From Sinonovacula constricta (Eukaryota; Mollusca; Bivalvia; Cardiida; Solecurtidae): a DNA stretch of 64,000 nt. Of the stretch, positions 8,991-21,608 are shown piece after piece. A program made the position numbers and the translations under genes. The DNA lies in the NCBI GenBank assembly GCA_007844125.1, contig CM017564.1, positions 28,575,158-28,639,157 of the forward strand, in the 5' to 3' direction. The notes beneath the pieces were generated by a model. That model was not told the DNA's origin. It made no database searches and saw only the letters and a program-made list of their open reading frames with translations. How positions within the stretch are numbered: position 1 is the stretch's first letter; each line of letters opens with the position of its first letter.

Positions 8991-11215
8991 TTCTGAAAAT
9001 CCAGCAGCTTGTGCATAGTTAGCAAAAAGTCACTTATGGCTTCAGATTAACGTCAATGTGATACTCTTGAAGATCATCAGCCAATGACAATTTAACATCA
9101 ATCCGACCACCAACCAATCAACCAAAAACCGTTAATTGGATGTACCCTTAACGATTTACCTAAATAAAACCTATGTGCTTTTGCCTACTTGTGTTATAGT
9201 TGATCCACTATCACCTGCATCTCTTTTTTTTTTTTTTTTGAAAATGCTCCCTTTACATATTAATGTAATCTATAAGATAAGTTAACAGAACATAATTGAC
9301 TGTTTGTAGTTATACGTTGTTTGCGTCTAGTAGAGTAAAGTATTACAATTGTGAGCTATTTTTGTGTGTTTTACAATTTCATATAGTAAAATTATGCTCT
9401 GATCTTATTAAATAAATATATGAACATTAAAAGAAGCTTAAGTGGCTCTTTTATTTCAACAAGTTATATGTTAATACAAAAGTCATTATTTACGGAACAT
9501 GTCTTTAAACTGTAAATGTAATTGAAATTTAATTCAAACTTTTATTGACATAACCATTTTGGCTATTGCCAAGTACAAAACGATATACAAAAGTTGGAGA
9601 AAATGGCAGTATATATTACAGTATAAAATGACCAAGTATTTATAGAAAAGCATGATTGAAGAGAATATGAATATTCATTTATGTTATACCTGTATTATTT
9701 CTACAAGCAATTCAAATGTTTCATGAATGTATTTTAAGTGAATACATCTTTTAGCAGTTATGCACCATTTGCAACGAAGTGCATCCTGTAACAAATAGGC
9801 AGTCAAGTTTAAAGTGACTAATTAATAATGCGTAAATTATAAGGAACAATGACATTGTTCACACATTTTCTGTCATTCTTCGGTGACAGTATTCGCTTGC
9901 AAATTACCGCTGACCAAGTAAAGAAACATCCCTTCTGATCCTTTACTGCAAAGTATAAACAGGATAATGGCGGATTGATAATGCCGTTTGTATTTCATAA
10001 AAGAAATCGTCGTTTTAAAGTTAAATCACGCAATGTCAATTATGGCCAGAAAAAAAAAAACATTGAAAAAGGCACTTAACGTGATGAAATATAATCCTGT
10101 TATATGCCACTATGGTATAAATGCGTACCGAATATTCGAATAGGATTCGACTATCATTTTAGGATTCGAGTTACGTCCCTACATTTTAATAAAAGTATTA
10201 TTTTTTAGAATCAGATTTCCTTTTTTTGAATGTAATCTTAATCTTTTGACGTCAATGGGAAGCTGAAACCATGTAGAATTAAAATAAAGCAAAAGTCTTG
10301 AACCCTTATTCACAATAATGGACTGATCCACCTTTACCGGAAGTAGTGGCAAAGTGACGGTATGTGTTTTCAATGAAGAAGAGCCTCCTTATAAGATAAG
10401 AATATACTTATTAATCTCGCCCTTTTTATCAAGAAAACAACCTTAGTAAGAAGGAACATAAGCGTTAATAATATATAAAGTTCATTCTCCAATGCTTTTT
10501 TTCTGTCTTTTATAATGCAACTATCTCACAAAAAGCTTAATATATTGTCATTTTTATTTCTTCTCTTTCATATTAATAACTAAACCGGATACTATATTTG
10601 TATATTGTATTAATAACACGATGATGTACATGAGTACAAATCCGAATTAAATATGTTCCGTTCTGTTCTAAATGTTAGGAAAGTTGGCTTATTTTGGGGT
10701 CTTTCTGGTAGTCAAGAAATAACTCTTTTTAACCTATGGATGGCTATAGGGGTCAGTTATAACTTGGTTCCTGGTGCAACTTGTTTCCGACGTTTTGCGA
10801 ATTAATACAGAATAAAGAACAATTTGAAATTTTAATTGAATATTTGGGCTTGGGGTCACAACTTCTAGACTGATTCTGACAAAAGAAAATAATGCAATAT
10901 TATGTTAATTCCAATTAAACAACAACATCATCAACAACAACAACAAATGGCACCAGGTGTTACCACTTACAAAATGTTTACAGAAACAGGTGTTGCTTTC
11001 AAAGAAAATATAATAAAGGCAAAAAGCACTTATTTGAAAACTATTCTTGGTCTGGCTTTAATTGCAAAGAAAAGTGCATACATTAGTATGCTGGAAAATG
11101 TTGCTTAATTGTCAATATTTATCAATATATACCGTAGTTATATTTTCTTTATGTTTTTTTTATTTATACATCACGGCAAAACATAAACTTGTTAAGTTTA
11201 CTACACAACTATACT

Positions 11216-11460
11216 CAGGGGCGGATGCAGAAAATTTTGGATTTTGGGTGGGGGATGGGTATGATTCAAGTTCCATTCAGCTGTATGCAGTAAATACACA
11301 GTATGGGATCCTATCTTCGACATAAGCAGTCAACAGACAAAATTGACTTAAAAATCTTAGTATTTTATAAGCTTACATGTATGGGTTTTCACAACTTTAC
11401 TCTTTAATCTGGCTGGGGGTGGGGGTGGGGGACATCCCCCCTCCCCTAGACCCATCCCTG
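11216..11460. mobile_element. hAT-like MITE with near-perfect 8-bp target duplication
   Basis: The terminal CAGGGGCGGATGCAG has an inverted, diverged partner ending CCCATCCCTG. ACTATACT lies just outside the left end and GCTATACT just outside the right end (7 of 8 identical), as expected of hAT insertions. The interior is shared with remnants at about 26785-26970 and 33165-33395 (GCAGTCAACAGACAAAAT, GTTTTCACAACT). Confidence 0.75.
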
Positions 11461-12346
11461 GCTATACTTATACAGTGGTAGGGGCTGATTTTAGTACACG
11501 TTGGGTTTTTGTCGTTGGATGATTTAGATTAGTATACTGAAGCAAAAGATAATTTCTACCAAAGTGGTCCGCGTTAGAGTTCATCCAGGCTTGCGTCATT
11601 ATCTATGTAGGTGAAAGGTGTGGGCAGACTGCGACGCCGAAAAAATGTCGGATGTTAATTATATAGCACAGTAATGTTCTAGAAGTTGCACTGTGAATTA
11701 TACATCGGTAGGGTCATATTAGTAGTCACTCTTTGTTCCTGTCAGTGCATGGTGTTGAATAAAAATGTTTAATTGCAATCCTTGACTATTATACGGACTC
11801 CCGTCTCTATATAGGTTACTAGTCGCACATATAAATACTGTATTCGTTAAATGATCAGAAATATGTAATTATCTTACGGAAATCTTTAACGTGATGAGTT
11901 TTGAATTTAGCTATGAACAGCGCCTCCGTATACTCGAGTGGCAAACCAAAAAACAACAACATTAGTGGTAACTTTTAAACATCGTTTAAAAACATGGTTG
12001 GCAGGTGCTCTGTTGAAACGACAAGAAACTTTCGGTTATTTCCGTCAGTGATCGTATATTGTGCAATAGTCCACGCCTTGTCGAAGACAGTAACGGCGCT
12101 TACCAAAATACTAGCGAATGAAGTCGACCGAAATTTCAATTGAATTATGTTATTTTCCATATACTTTAAAAAGTGTTGATAACAAACTTTTATATTAACG
12201 GTCAAGTCTGAAAATGTTGAACTTTAAACCGAATGATTTAATTTAATTGCATTTAAAGTATTTGGAACACATGTAAATTGACGCATACATATATCGAGTT
12301 AGGCTCTACACAAACGTGGTCTCAGCAACTGGCGCATGCCTTATGA

Positions 12347-12594
12347 CAATCGGAACTCTTCGGGTAATTCCGTCTTTCGGGACAATCATCCCTCGGGTGC
12401 ATCTGGTGCAATGATAAAATTGCGATCGTTTTGTTCGCCGGACGTCGGAAGAATATGCCTAAAATGTAGTTCGCACAAAACATAAACAATGGCGTCGTTT
12501 GACTTGGATGAATTAAATTTGAAGCAGCCACAAATTTTACAGGCATCGTACTATCCGAGAGATCCTTCGTGAATTATCCGAGGTGTTCCGATTG
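12347..12594 (+). mobile_element. Inverted-repeat family 3 with 9-bp target duplication
   Basis: The left terminus CAATCGGAACTCTTCGGGTA pairs with the right terminus ending GAGGTGTTCCGATTG. GCCTTATGA flanks the element on both sides (12338-12346 and 12595-12603). The interior matches 43879-44274 and 36687-37070 (GGACAATCATCCCTCGG, GATCGTTTTGTTCGCCGG, TTCGCACAAAACAT). It is non-autonomous. Confidence 0.88.
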
Positions 12595-12603
12595 GCCTTA
12601 TGA

Positions 12604-14037
12604 GACAGCAGTGGTAACTCACCGTTCCAAGTCTGCAGTTACTGTTGCTATAGGCTTACAAGAAATCTTTTAATGAAGATTCTTAATTGCAAATTGCAAC
12701 AATACACAACAGCCAAACCCGGTGTGTTAAGTCTTTTTTTCTTGCTGATATATAACATACTTCAGTTGCTATATGTTATCGGCAACTCTATTGATACGTA
12801 ACTATTGATTCTGATCTCATGAATGTGGCTATTTAGAACTTTTTATTTAGGCTCGTAGTGTTCAGGGCCGTGGATACTTTATATACTGGAGGTTGCATTT
12901 AAGATTTTCCACGTTGGCTTGTGACCACGTTTAAAGGGGTAAAAGAATTTGCCGCATTCTGATTGGTTAAAACCAGCTGGTTAGGAACGGTCTACTGTAA
13001 CCTAGCCTAAACTTTTTGTGTAAATCAAAGCGCCAGAATGCTAAATTGGGTCTGAAGATTGCTACCAGATGCGACCAAAATACAATGAGTTTAAAATTAC
13101 CCCCTCCTCCTATCTATTTCGTCAACACCACACCCTTGTTATCTGAATCTAAAACCCGAGAAGGCGCCATTTTTTTCTCTCTTGTGTGTGGTAACTTTAG
13201 ACTGAGATACTGATATGATACGAATGACCTTTGTCATTGGCGCCGCTTTAGTAAACTTTGATTCTTATGGAATGCTTATTTATGGAGACGATAGTGCAGC
13301 AGGCAATAACCGGAAATCGCGGCGATTATGTAAGATCTTTTTCAAAGAACAGAATATTCCACTTGTAACAGTGTAGCTTGCAACAATAAAGCATAGCTTG
13401 CAATTTTAGAAAATGTAGCAGGCAATAAAAGGAATTCGCAGCTGTTTGGTGAGGTATTGTTTAACAGAATAAGCTGAGTATGTCGATGTTCACAATACAG
13501 CTTGAAATTACAGATGTAGCAGACAAACAGAAAGAAATCAAAGTAGCAGATTGTCTAATTTCCAACAGAGTTACGGTTCGTTACTCTCAGATATTTATGT
13601 TATTCGACAGTTTAAGAGAGTGTTTAATTCCCATGACATTCACTCTCAGATATTTATGTAATTCGACAGTTTAAGAGCGTGTTTATTTCCCAGGATATTC
13701 ATCTTCTTGTTTCAAGAGCATGCTGTCTGTGGGACATCGGATGTCTCACATTCGTGCTGTTCTTTGTATATAAGCTGGCACAAAGCTGCAGAAGGCAGTG
13801 GGGTTCCGCGGTATATCGCAAATATCTCGGCCTAGTAGATAATGCATTGTAAGTGGAAAAATTAGTTCTAATAACAGTTCACTCCCCATTTCGACCTTTG
13901 ATCTAGCCACTGAGCGATTTTCCCGCGCGGTATTATCCTGTCATAAAACTGCATTTCATGTATATCTGCATTACACAATATAATCACGTGATCTTCTAGT
14001 TTAAGCAGATTGCACAATAAATGTTAACATTTGAAGC
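12604..14037. other. SLC5 intron 1 stretch with small local duplications
   Basis: No gene is recognised. Near 13580-13700 a roughly 60-bp segment (CTCTCAGATATTTATG, TTCGACAGTTTAAGAG) occurs twice in tandem. Near 13295-13440 a GTAGCAGGCAATAA-type segment recurs with divergence. Confidence 0.6.
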
Positions 14038-14038
14038 G

Positions 14039-14400
14039 GGGCGCCCGTGGCCAAGCGGTTAGAGTCACTGACCTGAAACTCCTCAGCCCCTCACCGCGTG
14101 GGTTCGAGTCCCGATCGGGGCGAGAACTTTCAGGTGGGGAGGTTTTCCAGCTAACCAGTGGTGCGCCGGTGGTTCTACCTAGATGTAACTCTGGCCTTCC
14201 TCAACCAATAATTAGCAGTAGGTCTCCAATACGACCATAATTGTTTCGGTGCGATTAAACACAAAAAAACAACACAAAAAACAAACAAAAAAACAACAGC
14301 AACAACAAAACAACAACAACAAAAACAACAACAACACACACACACAAAAGAACAAAAAAAGAAAAGAAAAAGAAAACAACAACAACAATAAAAACAAACA
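14039..14400 (+). mobile_element. SINE type A (tRNA-derived) with A-rich tail
   Basis: The head contains an A-box-like GTGGCCAAGCGGTTAGAG and B box GGGTTCGAGTCCC at tRNA spacing. The body runs to CCAATACGACCATAATTG at about 14240. A (CAA)n/A-rich tail follows to about 14400. The head looks most like a Leu/Ser-type tRNA but has no proper cloverleaf 3' half, so it is not a tRNA gene. Confidence 0.85.
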
Positions 14401-15046
14401 GTAACATTTTAAGCAGAATTGACTCGTCTAGACTTCTTAGAAATACATATGTGTTTCTTCACACACACTACGTTTTCACAGGCATTTACTGGCCGCGGGT
14501 AGTCAAGGACATGCGGAGTAAAGCCATCGTGCTTCCGAAATCCAGCTTTCTCATAACTAGGGACACTGTTGCAGGCAACACCGCCCTAAACGAGTAAACT
14601 GTACCTTTTTAATTCGCCGAAAATCTAGTCCGAAAATCTAGTCCGGCCTTTCTCATTTACAAAAACGGGTTTAGGCAAAGAATACCGCAGGCTAAAGTCT
14701 CTGGGAAATACCTAAAGGGAGGATCAAATATCCGATAGAATCTAAGACATCGAAAGTCAACAAGACCTCAAAGTTTTTAAAATAGTAACTGAAATATGAG
14801 TTTTCATACTGTTTAAATTATTTTTGAAGAATTTGACGTAAACATTTTGTTAAAGGAATTTTCCTAAATTAAAAATGATTAATTACTCGGTTCATCAAGA
14901 TTTCTAATTAGTCATGTGTAGTGCGTCTTGCCTAAATGAATTAAGCAATTAATTAAATTAAATTAACTAAACTTTAAAGAACTTCTTTAAATGAATATTG
15001 AACAAAACGTCAGTCTTAAACCTATCGTTCAGAACTGATAAAAGTG

Positions 15047-15276
15047 TTGTTTGTTTGTTGGGTTTATCGTCCCACCAACAGTATTTCAGTTATCTGGAGA
15101 TAACCAGATAATCCACAACCAGTCGTGGAACTACCCTTATATTTGCTTGAGCGTTAGCAAGGGAGCTATACCACTACCATTTTTAACAACTTTGGTATGT
15201 CGCGACCCGGGATCGAACCCGGGGCCTCCCGTACCTGGAGCCGACGCACTACCGATTACGCTACCTGGTCCGGTAC
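15047..15276 (-). mobile_element. SINE type C (tRNA-derived)
   Basis: The minus-strand head is ACCAGGTAGCGTAATCGGTA with B box CCGGGTTCGATCCCGG. The body ends in a (CAAA)n tail, seen on the plus strand as GTTTGTTTGTTGGGTTTATC. It closely matches the nested copy at 32425-32694. Confidence 0.88.
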
Positions 15277-15809
15277 TTAAAAAGGGTAGGAATAAAACCG
15301 GCTTCAGCGTCGTTATAAAAAGTTAATAAACATATATAGAGGTTTTCGCCAGTTATTTACAAAATGCTAACCAAAACATGATTGGCTGGCTGAATAAAGA
15401 AATATAGATTGGCGACTGACTCGATGGCGAGCAGATTTGAATGTGAATAGATATGTTTATCAAGTTAACGCGGTGTCTCCTACAATGAACAGTTATAATA
15501 GACTTGTTTCCAAACCGTTGAATAGTATATATATCTTTATTTCCTCCAAAGCATGAAGAGTCACATATAAACATAACATAATCTAGTGCGGTTATATATA
15601 TCACAAGTCAGAATTGAACAAAACGCGTGTATAAACAACAATTAATTACAATCTAGATTTACATGTACCCAAACAAAATCTAGGTACACAAAAGACTTAT
15701 AAATACTTAGATAGAGAAACCAAGTAAAGTGGGAAAAGAGCTGATTGCAGCTAAGAATTACATAATTAATATAAAATGATGCCGTCATTTATAGAGACAA
15801 AGTAGAGAC

Positions 15810-16355
15810 CGTTGCGTCAACACACGGTCAAAATGACCTGTGTGATTGCACTCGGTGTATTGTGGGTAAAGTAGTTCTTCAACATGGCTGTTATGAATAC
15901 GGAAGTGATTGCTAAAATGAACAAAACAAGTACGAAGAGGTATACAACAGATTATTTTGGCATTTTTTTATACATTCAAATAGTTTAAATATGTTTCATG
16001 CAAACATTTTGAACTAAATTTTGTAAACGGTCCAGACTTTAACGTAGTGACGTCACACGCTATGTATAATGGACATATTACTGTTTAACGAAAGCGAAAG
16101 TAGCAAAACTTGCTCATCGTATTTTTTTCCATTTATCTATAAATATCAAGACTTTAAAAGTTTCTGGACATAGAATAAGGCCTTAGAATATGGTTGTTTA
16201 GTCATTTATCTTAATTCAATGAATATTATAATCGAACGTATTTCCTACGCGGAACTATTTTTTATGTAGGCACAAATCTCAAATTTTGGGTGAGTTACGA
16301 GTCGTAGTATAGAGATGACTTTAACGTAGTGACGTCACACGCTATGTATAGAATG
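15810..16355 (-). mobile_element. Inverted-repeat family 2, copy 2, with 9-bp target duplication
   Basis: This is the opposite-orientation partner of 8320-8844, highly similar over the full length. AGTAGAGAC flanks both ends (15801-15809 and 16356-16364). It differs from copy 1 by a small insertion near 16310 that repeats GACTTTAACG. Confidence 0.85.
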
Positions 16356-16432
16356 AGTAGAGACGGAAATGTAAGAGAAGCATTTTATTTGATGATGCGC
16401 CTCATAGTAGACGTCAACAACCGGTCTACGGT

Positions 16433-16433
<1 letters not shown>

Positions 16434-16512
<79 letters not shown>
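16434..16512. repeat. (AT)n microsatellite
   Basis: About 80 bp of pure AT dinucleotide begins roughly 70 bp after the end of the family 2 element at 15810-16355. Confidence 0.95.
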
Positions 16513-16515
<3 letters not shown>

Positions 16516-16942
16516 TTTCAGCGTAGGAAGCATACAATGGTTTACACATAAATGTGAACAATAAAAAAATGATACTGCTAAGAAATAACAACAATAAGTT
16601 TAGAAGTAGAAATAACCACGGAATGCTTCGAATACCAAGGATAACGCAATAAGGTGCAAACACTAATTTCCATTGCGGTCCTTTGTATTCGTTGCATGAC
16701 TCACAGAGGCAAAATAATAAAATAAATATAAATAAAATAAATTACAGCGGCTCGCCCAACCACGGTCATCCCATTTAATGTCCATATCGACGTTTCTTTC
16801 TGTAGCCTGATAAGGCTCGTTAATATGTATCTGTGTCAACCGACATGCGTACAAACTAACAATGACCGATAACATAAGAGTAACCATTTCCTGTTTTGCG
16901 TTGCTTTATCTTTTCATTTCAAAAAGCTCCATGTGACTTTAA

Positions 16943-17298
16943 AGGTGGTATCCGACAGTTTGCCAATATCTAAAATATGTAACAATATCTTGGTATATTT
17001 GTGCATAATTTCTGTAGAAAAAACAACAACAACATCAAAAATTAAGCTGTAACGATTTTCGTTAATCAATACTTAAAGTGTTCATTCTTTTTAAACCTAT
17101 AAATAAGAACGATTGGAATTTCGACTAAAAATAGACATCGACGTCACAGCGAACGACTTGGAGGAGCTAAAACTAAGTGGTCACGTGGTCGTCTTGGTTT
17201 AAAAATAGCTAACTGCGCAGCGTGGCTCAGATAGGAAGTACGTGTTTGTAATGACGATTGTGGCGTTATGGTACACTTTCCAGACATGTGTAAACGTC

Positions 17299-17341
<43 letters not shown>

Positions 17342-17429
17342 CAACATTTTGTGTGATCTGTTCAGGTAACAATAGCTTATTAAGATGTTAAGTTGGAAAT
17401 ATTTTGGTCCAAACTGTCGGATACCACCT
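16943..17429 (+). mobile_element. MITE family 1, copy 3 (best-preserved ends)
   Basis: TTAA then AGGTGGTATCCGACAGTTT lies at the left, with its exact inverse then TTAA at the right. The core has CACGTGG, AAAAATAGCT, and GCAGCGTGGCTCAGATAGGA. A (TAA)n run at 17301-17339 is internal. Confidence 0.88.
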
Positions 17430-19768
17430 TTAAAGTAAAATAACCATGAGCCCCAATGTTTTGAATGGGAGTGGCCGTCCATTAACTAAATAGTTTAGTT
17501 CATAATCTAGACACCATTCATACATGTAGACTACTTTGTGTGCTAGCATAACACTTATTATAATTCGGTATCGCTGAGTTGAAAACGTACCCTGGATATG
17601 TGTGTTGAAACATAAAATGAGTACTAAGCTTCATTTACTACCATTTCAAAAGGGTTCCCTTCGTAACATAATGTGAGAGTACCCATGGTATCGATTCCAG
17701 GATACACCTGGTATATTTTGAGTGTTAAATATTGTTTTGCTTCGTTATAAAACACCTTTATAAAGGAACACCTTTAAGTTGAGTAAACAAAAAGAAAACA
17801 ATTGAGTGTTGCCTTTTTTTCATCGTCTCTCTGCTAGCAAGTAGGGTATGACATAAAACCATAGAGATGTACACGTACCAGTAATAAAACTGAAGAAGGC
17901 AAAGATAATATTGTCTTGTGATTATTCAACATGAATTGATGAGCATTTATGTGAACAAACACAAGGGTGACAGCAACCATCCAAAGGGTAGTGGAGTGGG
18001 GGTGGGGTTGAGGGTGAGGGTGTCTTCCGGTTTGCGCTCCTTGTATCTGTTTAACTTAGATAAAGGATATATTACATTAGAGCGCTTACACAGAGACACT
18101 CAACACACGCTGTTGACGTTTAGTTCAGAGCCATCGTTGAATTTATAGGGGGTTCTTATCCCAGATATGGGACATCCGAATTGCCGAATGGCCTTCTTTA
18201 ATCTCAGGTACCACACTGCAGGATGATACCCATTTTACGAACCGTGATAGGACAGGTGTAATAAGTTTCATTTACCGCCATTACCCTACCAGACATTTAT
18301 CGTGGTAAGCAACAACAGAAAACAGAAAGTCGTGAGATGGTGCGACACTAAGAAAACAAGCAACTAAATTTAACTTCGGTTTATTTAATGCTGTTGGTAA
18401 TGCTGTTTCGGTTTAAGTCAGCAACATACAGTCAAACTTGTGTTAGCGGTCACGTGTTAAAAGCGGTCACCTTGCCTTAAGCGGTCAGTTTAGGTCCTCC
18501 CAAGCAATTTGTTCTTTAATTGTCGTCTAATCAGCGGTCACGTGCCTTCTGCGGCCAGCGGTCAGCTTGATTGGACAAACCCTAATTAACGGTCAGTCAG
18601 CATGTGTCAATCGTTAGTTGTGATCACGTAATGAATGTGTGAACGTTAATCCGCCTGCTCCCCACCCCCTTGTCAATATTATCACATTATCTGTCCCGAT
18701 CTCCCAATTAAGATAGATTCGTAGATATCATCCAGCTTGTAATCGGAGCACAATAAAGTGTCTCAGTCAATATCTATTCAGCATATATCGTAGTGAAACG
18801 GGTAGCAGAAGCGTTAATTTATGAGAGAGTTGATTTATGCATACATTAACTCCACGCACCGAATTTACTTGACTAGATGTTCATACAGTTGTAGCAGTTT
18901 TTGTTATTGCTTATACAAACCCTGTTTAAACGATATTAAATATAATTTAATGTTTCAAATGACACACTACGTGCTGTTTTAGTTAAAAATAGTTTAAAAC
19001 ATGCACCATCCAGAACTTGAATTGTCCGAACATATGTACTCTTTTCGGAGATTTGTGACACTTCAATTTGACGAAGATTTTGGTACCTTCGGTATACATT
19101 TCATGTCAAACATTTAAAATTGTTTGTTTTTACTGTAAGTGACCAAACTACTTATACTGGAGCAATATTTTCTTTTATTTAGTGAGGCACTTCTGATATT
19201 CGGAGTCATTTGTTGACATTCCAAAAGCATTTACGTTGTTGTTTTACATATCTATTCGAACAGTACTTTGTAGTTGACCTACTATGTGAGCAATACTTTT
19301 TATAAAGAAACATGCTTATATAAATAGGTTAACAATCAATAATATCATATTTTGTGTTAAGCAGCCAACTTGTTTTGAAGGAGCAAAACGAACGAATGAT
19401 GTAAACGTGAAACGTGCAAAGGTCTAGAAAAAATCGTCCACCAGACGAATGAGTGCACTTGCAATGCACTGCGACTGTTTCAAAAAAGTTAGTATTTGTT
19501 GTTCAGAAAGTCTTCATAATTATGGCTTATTTGCGAGAGAATGCTATTTTAGAGTCATTACATATCGCGTTTAGACAATCAACATTCATGCTGAACACTG
19601 AGTTCTTACTGATGTTTGATTTGTGCAAGTCTGCATCAAACACTATCAAACCAACGACAGCGCGTAATGGACCTTTTTGGTTAACAATCACAGAGCAAAA
19701 GGGCCATTACAGGAATGGTTATTTAACATGAAGTAAGTTATTAAGAGGACAATGTACACAATGCTTAA

Positions 19769-20187
19769 AGGTGGTATCCGACAGTTTATCAAATACATAT
19801 AACAATATCGAGCCGCTGCTTTGGGAATTTTGGGCGTACTTTTTGTATAAATTAATACTTTAACACAAACTAAAATGTTAGACAGAACAAAAAAATTACT
19901 CTGATTGTGTATTCTTTCCAACTTTATTAAAAAACTCGATAGAGGTTTCTGCTAACATAGATATCGATGTCTGAGCTGATTACCCAGATGACTATATAAC
20001 GTGATCCCGAAAGTGGTCACGTGGTTTTCTAAGTTAAAAAATGGCGGTCTCTGCAGTGTGGCTCGGATAGGAAATACATACTTGCAATGAAGAGATTTAT
20101 GCTTGACACAAGGAACTTTTCAGGTAGCAATGACCCATTTGGTTATTTAAGAAAAGAAATTTTGGTCCAAACTGTCGGATACCACCT
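19769..20187 (+). mobile_element. MITE family 1, copy 4, nested
   Basis: AGGTGGTATCCGACAGTTT follows TTAA at the left; the inverse copy precedes TGAA (a mutated TTAA) at the right. It is nested between the arms of the 18429-21525 element. Confidence 0.85.
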
Positions 20188-20859
20188 TGAACCGTGGATC
20201 GGTTAGTAGGCTAGTCAGTTCATCTGTTCACCGCATGAGAACGTCTCATCCACAAAGAAACTCCAACTACGATTACAAAAACACATCCCCACACACACAC
20301 CAAGTGTCGGTAGACCCCTTAATTTAACGTATATGATATGCAGACATGTATGAAACCACCGACGTGTGTTGAATCTGTAGATTACAATCAGGTACATGTC
20401 TATGATATTTGGGACAATAAATAAAAGTTCTTTTTTTATAAAATAATATAATACGAGTATGCCACATACTTCTCTCTACATTATGATGTTATATACATTT
20501 AGGTCTGACTACTTCTCAGAAATGCTAAATATGTGTCTAAATTGGTGTAACGCAGGCCGGCGCTCTATAACTGTTGCCCATCCATACACAAGCCACCATA
20601 ACTGTTGCCTAACCGCGCAAGTTTGGAAGCCGCGTAAAACATGTCGTTAAACAATTAACCTAGCAGCGAAGCTGGTTTGAAGAGCTGATATTTCTACCTC
20701 TTCGGTAGTTACATTGGCTCGATTTCTGTGATCTCCAAAGAGGAGTGCAAACGTCATCACTTATGTACGACTTTGTTGGCAACCCAACGTAGAAGTCCTT
20801 GCTCACTTACTTTTGGTACGATAAGCATGTTTGTTTAATTAAATTGTTTTATTTATTTA

Positions 20860-20960
20860 TTTGGGTTTTACGGCACACCGACACTTAATAGGTCATACGG
20901 CGCCGAATACAAAGTTAAATGTGAATAAAGCGTAATCAGGTTAAAACCAAACTACGCATG
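20860..20960 (+). repeat. SINE-like fragment with GGGTTTTACGGCACACCGAC
   Basis: A TTTATTTATTTGGGTTTTACGG segment continues into a body reading GGTCATACGGCGCCGA. I recall similar segments as widespread in bivalve genomes, but this is from memory and was not verified. Confidence 0.35.
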
Positions 20961-21608
20961 TAAAATATAGAAAAATATAAAAACAGGTAAAAAAATAAAT
21001 AATAATTGAAAACAGGTCAACACATAAAACGGTTTAAAAAGTATGACGATTGGTAAATAAACAGTTAAAAAAATTATAACTTACTAAGAATACCAATCTC
21101 GTTCAAGAAGCAAACAAGTTTAGAATCTCTCATAAATTAACGCTTCTGCTACCCGTTTCACTACGATATATGCTGAATAGATATTGACTGAGACACTTTA
21201 TTGTGCTCCGATTACAAGCTGGATGATATCTACGAATCTATCTTAATTGGGAGATCGGGACAGATAATGTGATAATATTGACAAGGGGGTGGGGAGCAGG
21301 CGGATTAACGTTCACACATTCATTACGTGATCACAACTAACGATTGACACATGCTGACTGACCGTTAATTAGGGTTTGTCCAATCAAGCTGACCGCTGGC
21401 CGCAGAAGGCACGTGACCGCTGATTAGACGACAATTAAAGAACAAATTGCTTGGGAGGACCTAAACTGACCGCTTAAGGCAAGGTGACCGCTTTTAACAC
21501 GTGACCGCTAACACAAGTTTGACTGTATATCTATTTATTTCATTACTCCTTCTTATATGTTTTAGCATTATTTTCGCTTAGAAAATGTTCGACTACCTAT
21601 CCCCTCAA

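Larger units (their letters stand above)
18429..21525. mobile_element. 3.1-kb TA-flanked element with 400-bp inverted arms (pogo/Tigger-like ends)
   Basis: The left arm (18429-18828) and right arm (21126-21525) are reverse complements along the whole 400 bp, and I found no mismatch by eye. The ends read CAGTCAAACTTGTGTTAGCG and TA lies outside each end, as in Tc1/mariner-pogo insertions. Each arm contains about six AGCGGTCA-type motifs spaced along its outer half. The 2.3-kb interior has no transposase frame. It contains a MITE (19769-20187) and a SINE-like fragment (20860-20960). The superfamily assignment rests only on the ends and the TA target. Confidence 0.85.

Noticed and set aside
14041..14115. 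Possible tRNA gene (A and B boxes)
   Set aside because: The acceptor stem cannot be closed, and the same head with the same downstream body occurs in several places, so it is a SINE.
15170..15275. Possible tRNA gene on the minus strand
   Set aside because: Part of the type C SINE. The 3' half does not form a tRNA and copies are dispersed with target duplications.
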